A stretch of DNA of 64,000 nt from Drosophila miranda. Taxonomy: Eukaryota; Arthropoda; Insecta; Diptera; Drosophilidae. Position numbers and translations under genes: made by a program. The notes under the pieces are model-generated. The model had not been told where the DNA came from. It saw only the letters and a program-made list of their open reading frames with translations, and did not search any database. Positions 57,230 to 64,000 of this stretch are shown piece after piece (position 1 is the first letter of the stretch; the number at the start of each line of letters is the position of its first letter). The stretch spans positions 558,001 through 622,000 of the forward strand of contig NW_022881647.1 of the NCBI RefSeq assembly GCF_003369915.1. Direction: 5' to 3'.

Positions 57230-58734
57230 AAAGTTCACATTTATATAATTACATAGAGTTTTCGTCTTTAAATTAAAATTAAATTGAAATTCGTGCATGT
57301 TAATGACCAGCCGGCAGCGTTTACGGACACTTGCGCTCCACTTGACTTTTTTCCAGCCTCCTCGTACTCCTGCGACGATATCCACATCTGTTGGAACGTG
57401 CCAATGCTGGCCAGTATGGAGCCCAAATCCAGGCACCGACCTTCTTTCCACACTTCCATTGGCCGAAATCATTTTCAGACGAGTATTTGACGGCGGCCCG
57501 CAGCTGTAGATTCGATTAAGACGCTCGGGAAAGCCTGGAGCAGCGTGTTGCCCTGAACGATGGGAATATATGAGATGCGGCGGAGATCATTAAAGTGAAT
57601 CCCTTACCTGTGACCACAACCGATCCGAGAGCGACAAGACGCACATCCAATCGCACCCCACGCTGTGGAGGCCAATTGGCCAGCACCCAGCATGGCATTG
57701 TCGAATAGGCTTTCGGCAATTTTGAAACGCTCAGAGCCAAAGTCCTGGTGATATCCATTGGGGAACTCGTAGTGGACAGTCGGTATCTGGGCAGCCACAC
57801 GCGTCGAACGGATTCTCCAGCAACCTGCAGAATTTCATCTGGAAGTCCTGCAACATTAGCTGAGTCATGTAGTTCTGCCACGACTGTGTGAGATTTTCGG
57901 GTAGTTTCCGCAGCGTGAAGCGAGCATTGTCCGATCCTTGACTACATCCTTCGAGGCGATTTTATACACCGGGGACAGGTCGATATTATGTTTTATCCAA
58001 ATGCTGCCTGCATTGGCGGGAGAGGAAGTCACCGCCCAGGGGGGACTTGACTACCGCCTGCGAGAGAACATACCCCTCGTGCACGGGCACGGCCGAAGTA
58101 TGCGTTGCACCGCTATCCACCACAAGCGCTGTGGCACGGCCGCTGGAGAATGCCGCCAGTACGGCATTTTTAACCAAGAAGAATGCTGGCACATTGTACT
58201 TCTCAAACATCAGCTCGGTGAGCTTCTCGCGGTTGTTGCGCACGTTCCAGGACGCCTCTGAGAAGAGCACGGGATGGTACTCCGGCTCCGATTGAATGAC
58301 ATTTGCGTAGGCATAGTCAATCACCTTCTCGAAGAGCTCCCAGTTGTCGATCATGCCATCCTTCATATAATACTGAACTTCCATTTGGGAGCGGGGAACA
58401 TTTACATAGTTTGTGTCTACATAGTACTTGCGCGAGTCGGCATCTAGAAACGAGCAGGGGTGCGGTGGGAGGGTGATGTGAAATGATACTGTTCAAAAAA
58501 TTTTCAATTGTTGGCGTTGTTCTACTCACTGTTGGGCGTCACATTGTTGTCAGTTTTGGTATCTGGATCAAGATTCGTATCCGGAGTTGGGGATGCTCCA
58601 ATGCCGACAACAGAGGGTATCTCAGCCTTCGGCGAATCCTCTTGCGCGTAGCCCACACGCAACGAATGGTGCCCTGGATCGAAAACTAAGGCTCCAATTT
58701 CGTCGCCGCCATATATCATGTTGCCTCCATTCAT
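57230..58734 (-). pseudogene. Bap55: Bap55 (actin-related BAP complex subunit), nearly full length, frameshifted
   Basis: Exon 1 58734-58530 and exon 2 from 58443, with a clean GTGAGT donor and CTAG acceptor. The product is actin-related protein 4/BAF53-like, a subunit of SWI/SNF (Brahma) and TIP60 remodellers. Motifs: [70 protein letters not shown], and near the C-terminus the actin-like [21 protein letters not shown]. The exon-2 frame holds for about 130 codons and breaks near 57985-58010; several further breaks follow (near 57720, 57600, 57450), so no complete protein can be made. Its exon 1 is the source type of the fragments at 55.1, 60.9 and 63.4 kb. Confidence 0.85.
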
Positions 58735-58853
58735 CTTGGAGCGTCGGACTACTTTTCAGCTTGATTTCTTGCAAAAGTTCTCGAAATGCCTGTCTTGTCT
58801 GTATTTATTTTTTGTGGCTTTTTTCACGACGCTTGCGTTAATGGCAATCGACC

Positions 58854-58861
58854 TATCGATA
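58854..58861. promoter_or_regulatory. Bap55: DRE on the Bap55 side, unit 2
   Basis: TATCGATA 120 bp upstream of the Bap55 start, on the divergent spacer shared with the next unit's flank. Confidence 0.6.
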
Positions 58862-59357
58862 AAATATACTGTCTGAAATTCAGAAATATACCGTAATATA
58901 CCGATGAAGAAGTGAACTTATCCCACTTAATCCCCCTGTTTTTAAACAGGATAACAACTTGAGTTAAATCGCGAAAAATAATAATAATAATAATAGTTCT
59001 TATTGTAGATCCATCTCATCCTTCATCTTTACTTTACCATGAACTGCGCTAAATCATATTACTAGCTAAACAGGACCCTCAGCCCTGAATACACAATTTT
59101 ATCCGATTGATATATCAATTATTTAATTTAAAAGTGATCGAAGATATGTGATCATGCGTCGTCGAGTCGATGTTTTATGACCATCTAGGTTTAAAATTAA
59201 AGTAAAGAACTTAGTTTGGAATTTTCGAAATAAAACGCCGATTAGTTCCGCTCATCGCAAAAATATACCGATTTAATTAAAATTCCAAAAAAATATACAA
59301 CATTTTTTCGCCAGTCGAAAACTACCACCTACAAATATATTATCATAAAAAAACAGG

Positions 59358-59365
59358 TATCGATA
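59358..59365. promoter_or_regulatory. DRE upstream of MADF-like copy 3
   Basis: TATCGATA in the flank, 70 bp before the former start codon. Confidence 0.6.
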
Positions 59366-59434
59366 TATTCATATGTTTATAAAATTCGGGGACAACAAAA
59401 AATTTGAAGATCAAATCCGTCGCGTCGCCGAATA

Positions 59435-60693
59435 GTGGCTGATCCGAAAAACGAAATGGGTACGAAGCTGGCACAGCAATGGACAGCGAAAGCGGTAGAG
59501 ACTCCTCAGTCAGCCCAATGGAAATAAATATATCCAACACAAATTGCAATTCGATGATAGTTCTGAACGATTTACGTCTGCTGGAGCTGATTACCAAGTA
59601 TCCTTTTCTGTATAGTAAAGCAGCGCAGCCGGAACAGGACTCGGAATACGACGAGTGGGCCTGGAAATCAGATTTCGAAGGAGTTTAATGCCAGCTACGA
59701 GAACTTGCCGCTGAGTGCCCCCTTCTCGGCAGACGAGCTGCAGTGGCGTTGGAACTTGCTGCTACCGACCATGGGCACCCTTTCGAAGGCGAAGGGACAA
59801 ATTCCCTTTCAACTGTGGTCCCTTGTGACGGAGATCGAACGCTCGCTAAGTACAGAAAATTTGGAACCACCCAGGGACTTGATTATGGCCCAGAACTTTC
59901 TACTCACTCAGCTGCCATTGGTGGAGCCATGACGCTCAATGAGCGTCGGCGACTGGAAGTCGAGTTCCTCGATATCTTATTCCAACACGAAATGGAGACA
60001 CATGCGTCCGTACCACTGGTCCCGAAGAGCAGGCCACAGTCAAGACCGAATACGATTAATTCTCAGATCTGTTCGGGTCAAGGAGCTGCCCATATCGGCT
60101 CTGGCAGAACTCTCGCTTGATGGTCCTCAGTACAAACCAGTCCAACCAAAAATCGCACACACTTTTGCCATACCAGGTCCCCGTCCCAAAACCAATCTGG
60201 TCATTAGCAGTGTGTCTGGTGGCCAGGATCTCATTAATGTCCCGACGGCGACTGTTTTCATACCGATTTAAGCTTTCACGAGCAATGTGGTTGGACCCAT
60301 TAATCCCGCGCCGGACGTTTCGACACCGTTTGATATCAATGTGATTGGTGCCAAGAAGGAACCCGTTGAGTGCCCGCCGTCTGTTTCACCACCGCTGGAC
60401 ATTAAGACAGAGGTGGAGGTGGCCCTTGCGGCCATTGAGATGGAAAATGTACGGGAAAATAACCCAGAAGAGGCACAAGAGAAATCACCGGAGAAAAACC
60501 GCACTCCCGTGGAGAAGCCCGATGATGCCACTCTAAATCCTAATCCGCGTATATACCGATCAAGAGCGCCAAGTACTACACAAAGAAGCTACTCGTTCGG
60601 GTGAAGCGCATTGATCAGGACGAGTATTTGCCGCTGTCCAGCATGGCAAAGCGCCCAAAGAAACGTGAATCCATGTACATCAAATGCACATAA
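59435..60693 (+). pseudogene. MADF-like gene, unit 3 copy, many lesions
   Basis: Collinear with copy 4 but the start codon reads GTG (59435-59437) instead of ATG. Single-base indels lie near 59463, 59666, 59928, 60025 and 60060, a TAA replaces a Gln codon near 60269 (PIQAF context), and another indel lies near 60550. The MADF-like region is still readable in pieces. Substitutions as well as indels are present, so this is true decay. It keeps the VSPPLDIK segment missing from copy 1. Confidence 0.85.
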
Positions 60694-60936
60694 GTTTATT
60701 TTAAAAAATACATTACTATAAATTACAACTTAGACTATTCTTTAATCCGAATTGGTTTTCATATTTCGTTTGCTTCGCATGCTCGATAAACTAGTAACTA
60801 AACAAACAAATATGCGGGAGCGGGAGTAGGAGCTGGAGCTGAACTGGAGGCTGCAGGCGGGATAACGAGGACGTAGTGGCGGACAAGGCCTCATGTGAAA
60901 TGATACTGTTCAAAAAATTTTCAATTGTTGGCGTTG

Positions 60937-61149
60937 TTCTACTCACTGTTGGGCGTCACATTGTTGTCAGTTTTGGTATCTGGATCAAGATTCGTATCCG
61001 GAGTTTGGGATGCTCCAAATGCCGACAACAGAGGGTATCTCAGCCTTCGGCGAATCCTCTTGCGCGTAGCCCACACGCAACGAATGGTGCCCTGGATCGA
61101 AAACTAAGGCTCCAATTTCGTCGCCGACATATAGCATGTTGCCTCCATT
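60937..61149 (-). pseudogene. Bap55: Bap55 exon 1 fragment, unit 3
   Basis: Same fragment as in units 1 and 4, with an extra A and a substitution near 61006-61020 that break the frame inside the [10 protein letters not shown] segment. Confidence 0.8.
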
Positions 61150-61271
61150 CATCTTGGAGCGTCGGGACTACTTTTCAGCTTGATTTCTTGCAAAAGTTCT
61201 CGAAATGCCTGTCTTGTCTGCATTTATTTTTGTGGCTTTTTTCACGACGCTTGCGTTAATGGCAATCGACC

Positions 61272-61279
61272 TATCGATA
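61272..61279. promoter_or_regulatory. Bap55: DRE on the Bap55 side, unit 3
   Basis: TATCGATA 123 bp upstream of the Bap55 fragment start. Confidence 0.6.
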
Positions 61280-61764
61280 AAATATACTGTCTGAAATTCA
61301 GAAATATACCGATGAAGAAGTGAACTTATCCCACTTAATCCCCCTGTTTTAAACAGGACAACTTGAGTTAAATCGCGAAAAATAATAATAATAATAATAG
61401 TTCTTATTGTAGATCCATCCCATCCTTCATCTTTACTTTACCATGAACTGCGCTAAATCATATTACTAGCTAAACAGGACCCTCAGCCCTGAATACACAA
61501 TTTTATCCGATTGATATATCAATTATTTAATTTAAAAGTGATCGAAGATATGTGATCATGCGTCGTCGAGTCGATGTTTTATGACCATCTAGGTTTAAAA
61601 TTAAAGTAAAGAACTTAGTTTGGAATTTTCGAAATAAAACGCCGATTAGTTCCGCTCATCGCAAAAATATACCGATTTAATTAAAATTCCCAAAAAAATA
61701 TACAACATTTTTTCGCCAGTCGAAAAACTACCACCTACAAATATATTATCATAAAAAAAACAGG

Positions 61765-61772
61765 TATCGATA
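61765..61772. promoter_or_regulatory. DRE upstream of MADF-like copy 4
   Basis: TATCGATA 71 bp before the ATG at 61843. Confidence 0.6.
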
Positions 61773-61842
61773 TATTCATATGTTTATAAAATTCGGGGAC
61801 AACAAAAAATTTTGAAGATCAAATCCGTCGCGTCGCCGAATA

Positions 61843-63116
61843 ATGGCTGATCCGAAAAACGAAATGGGTACCGAAGCTGGCACAGCAATGGACAGCGAAA
61901 GCGGTAGAGACTCCTCAGTCAGCCCAATGGAAATAAATATATCCAACACAAATTGCAATTCGATGATAGTTCTGAACGATTTACGTCTGCTGGAGCTGAT
62001 TACCAAGTATCCTTTTCTGTATAGTAAAGCAGCGCAGCCGGAACAGGACTCGGAATACGACGAGTGGGCCTGGAATCAGATTTCGAAGCAGTTTAATGCC
62101 AGCTACGAGAACTTGCCGCTGAGTGCCCCCTTCTCGGCAGACGAGCTGCAGTGGCGTTGGAACTTGCTGCTACCGACCATGGGCACCCTTTCGAAGGCGA
62201 AGGGACAAATTCCCTTTCAACTGTGGTCCTTGTGACGGAGATCGAACGCTCGCTAAGTACAGAAAATTTGGAACCACCCAGGGACTTGATTATGGCCCAG
62301 AACTTTCTACTCACTCAGCTGCCATTGGTGGAGGCCATGACGCTCAATGAGCGTCGGCGACTGGAAGTCGAGTTCCTCGATATCTTAATCCAACACGAAA
62401 TGGAGACACATGCGTCCGTACCACTGGGTCCCGAAGAGCAGGCCACAGTCAAGACCGAATACGATGAATTCCTCAGATCTGTTCGGGTCAAGGAGCTGCC
62501 CATATCGGCTCTGGCAGAACTCTCGCTTGATGGTCCTCAGTACAAACCAGTCCAACCAAAAATCGCACACACTTTTGCCATCCCAGGTCCCCGTCCCAAA
62601 ACCAATCTGGTCATTAGCAGTGTGTCTGGTGGCCAGGATCTCATTAATGTCCCGACGGCGACTGTTTTCATACCGATTCAAGCTTTCACGAGCAATGTGG
62701 TTGGACCCATTAATCCCGCGCCGGACGTTTCGACACCGCTTGATATCAATGTGATTGGTGCCAAGAAGGAACCCGTTGAGTGCCCGCCGTCTGTTTCACC
62801 ACCGCTGGACATTAAGACAGAGGTGGAGGTGGCCCTTGCGGCCATTGAGCTTGCCATTGAGATGGAAAATGTACGGGAAAATAACCCAGAAGAGGCACAA
62901 GAGAAATCACCGGAGAAAAACCGCACTCCCGTGGAGAAGCCCGATGATGCCAGTCTAAATCCTAATCCGCGGTATATACCGATCAAGAGCGCCAAGTACT
63001 ACACAAAGAAGCTACTCGTTCGGGTGAAGCGCATTGATCAGGACGAGTATTTGCCGCTGTCCAGCATGGCAAAGCGCCCAAAGAAACGTGAATCCATGTA
63101 CATCAAATGCACATAA
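61843..63116 (+). CDS. MADF-like gene, unit 4 copy, single 1-bp frameshift
   Basis: The best copy: open from the ATG at 61843 except for one missing C in TGGTCC(C)TTGTGACGG near 62228, after which the frame continues to the TAA at 63114-63116; about 424 residues if the base is restored. Layout: acidic/Ser-rich N-terminus, MADF-like domain at about 45-115, helical segment MTLNERRRLEVEFLDILIQHE, a Pro-rich middle (IPGPRPKTNLVISS), an Ala/Glu-rich helix, an EKSPEKNRTPVEKP patch and a basic C-terminus (KRPKKRESMYIKCT), a plausible nuclear signal. Probably a DNA-binding regulator. No intron seen, so it is either an intronless gene or of retrocopy origin. The missing base could be a read error. Confidence 0.65.
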
Positions 63117-63372
63117 GTTTATTTTAAAAAATACATTACTATAAATTACAACTTAAGGCTATTCTTTAATCCGAATTGGTTTTCATATTTCGTTTGCTTC
63201 GCATGCTCGATAAACTAGTAACTAAACAAACAAATATGCGGGAGCGGGAGTAGGAGCTGGAGCTGAACTGGAGGCTGCAGGCGGGATAACGAGGACGTAG
63301 TGGCGGACAAGGCCTCATGTGAAATCATGTGAAATGATACTGTTCAAAGAATTTTCAATTGTTGGCGTTGTT

Positions 63373-63585
63373 CTACTCACTGTTGGGCGTCACATTGTTG
63401 TCAGTTTTGGTATCTGGATCAAGATTCGTATCCGGAGTTGGGGATGCTCCAATGCCGACAACAGAGGGTATCTCAGCCTTCGGCGAATCCTCTTGCGCGT
63501 AGCCCACACGCAACGAATGGTGCCCTGGATCGAAAACTAAGGCTCCAATTTCGTCGCCGCCATATAGCATGTTGCCTCCATTCAT
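63373..63585 (-). pseudogene. Bap55: Bap55 exon 1 fragment, unit 4
   Basis: Open fragment identical in layout to that of units 1 and 2, ending at the intron-1 donor; no further exon follows in this unit. Confidence 0.85.
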
Positions 63586-63705
63586 CTTGGAGCGTCGGGA
63601 CTACTTTTCAGCTTGATTTCTTGCAAAAGTTCTCGAAATGCCTGTCTTGTCTGTATTTATTTTTTGTGGCTTTTTTCACGACGCTTGCGTTAATGGCAAT
63701 CGACC

Positions 63706-63713
63706 TATCGATA
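63706..63713. promoter_or_regulatory. Bap55: DRE on the Bap55 side, unit 4
   Basis: TATCGATA 121 bp upstream of the Bap55 fragment start. Confidence 0.6.
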
Positions 63714-63754
63714 AAATATACTGTCTGAAATTCAGAAATATACCGTAATATACC

Positions 63755-64000
63755 GATGAAGAAGTGAACTTATCCCACTTAATCCCCTGTTTTAAACAGG
63801 ATAACAACTTGAGTTAAATCGCGAAAAATAATAATAATAATAATAATTCTTATTGTAGATCCATCCCATCCTTCATCTTTACTTTACCATGAACTGCGCT
63901 AAATCATATTACTAGCTAAACAGGACCCTCAGCCCTGAATACACAATTTTATCCGATTGATATATCAATTATTTAATTTAAAAGTGATCGAAGATATGTG
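63755..64000 (+). repeat. Tandem array, unit 5, flank only (window ends)
   Basis: The shared flank restarts with GATGAAGAAGTGAAC and runs to the window edge, so the array continues beyond it. Confidence 0.9.

Larger units (their letters stand above)
55464..58902 (+). repeat. Tandem array, unit 2 (Mtap-Bap55 payload)
   Basis: About 3.44 kb, about 1 kb longer than the others. It shares the flank (55464-55990) and the Bap55 exon 1 plus promoter part with them, but the payload between is Mtap (plus) and the rest of Bap55 (minus), convergent. It lacks the MADF-like gene. Confidence 0.9.
58903..61310 (+). repeat. Tandem array, unit 3 (MADF-like payload)
   Basis: About 2.41 kb, the same order as unit 1: flank, MADF-like copy, Bap55 exon 1 fragment, Bap55 flank. 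Confidence 0.9.
61311..63754 (+). repeat. Tandem array, unit 4 (MADF-like payload, best preserved)
   Basis: About 2.44 kb with the same order as units 1 and 3. Near 63315-63335 CATGTGAAAT occurs twice in a row at the junction before the Bap55 intron piece. Confidence 0.9.

Overview
This window is Drosophila DNA. Spliced genes with short introns and GT-AG borders match Drosophila families, and the transposons (a DINE-1/mini-me type repeat with GTCY microsatellites, a CR1-like LINE with a PHD-finger ORF1, a LOA-clade LINE with RNase H, a Ty3/gypsy LTR element) fit an obscura-group fly. From memory, the recognisable genes (NaPi-T, SMC2, Bap55, Mtap) lie on D. melanogaster 2R, that is Muller element C. 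Nearly all of them carry lesions: frameshifts, a nonsense codon, a disrupted start and TE insertions. That combination (Muller C, TE-rich, decaying genes, local gene amplification) is what a degenerating neo-Y such as that of D. miranda would look like. This is an inference; uncorrected long-read indels could explain some of the 1-bp frameshifts but not the substitutions, larger deletions or TE insertions.

Layout. 1-9.7 kb: three DINE-1/mini-me copies in noncoding DNA. 9.7-11.0 kb: a TATA-driven two-exon gene for a small secreted protein, with one apparent 1-bp frameshift. 11-17.2 kb: AT-rich noncoding DNA. 17.2-18.2 kb: gene debris (an unrecognised pseudogene, a MADF-like fragment and a short segment duplicated from 13.8 kb). 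18.5-22.4 kb: CR1-like LINE, minus strand. 25.5-26.7 kb: a composite DINE-1 copy with the same end in inverted orientation on both sides. 28.6-36.2 kb: a broken NaPi-T gene, minus strand, with a recent Ty3/gypsy element (30.6-36.1 kb) in intron 1. 37.0-38.9 kb: an intact Myb/SANT-BESS regulator. 40.0-43.9 kb: SMC2 with a disturbed start and a deletion in exon 5. 45.3-47.2 kb: a carboxylesterase pseudogene. 47.7-53.1 kb: a LOA-clade LINE, minus strand. 53.2-64.0 kb: a head-to-tail tandem array running off the window.

The array is the most unusual part. Each unit opens with the same ~540-bp flank and closes with Bap55 exon 1 and its promoter on the minus strand. Three units carry a MADF-like gene (copies at 53.7, 59.4 and 61.8 kb); one instead carries an Mtap pseudogene facing an almost full-length Bap55 pseudogene. 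Each promoter side has a DRE (TATCGATA) or a one-base variant of it, and coding regions inside each unit converge. A diverged relative of the unit flank also lies in the SMC2-esterase spacer (about 44.3-45.2 kb), so the flank is itself a dispersed repeat that may have seeded the amplification.
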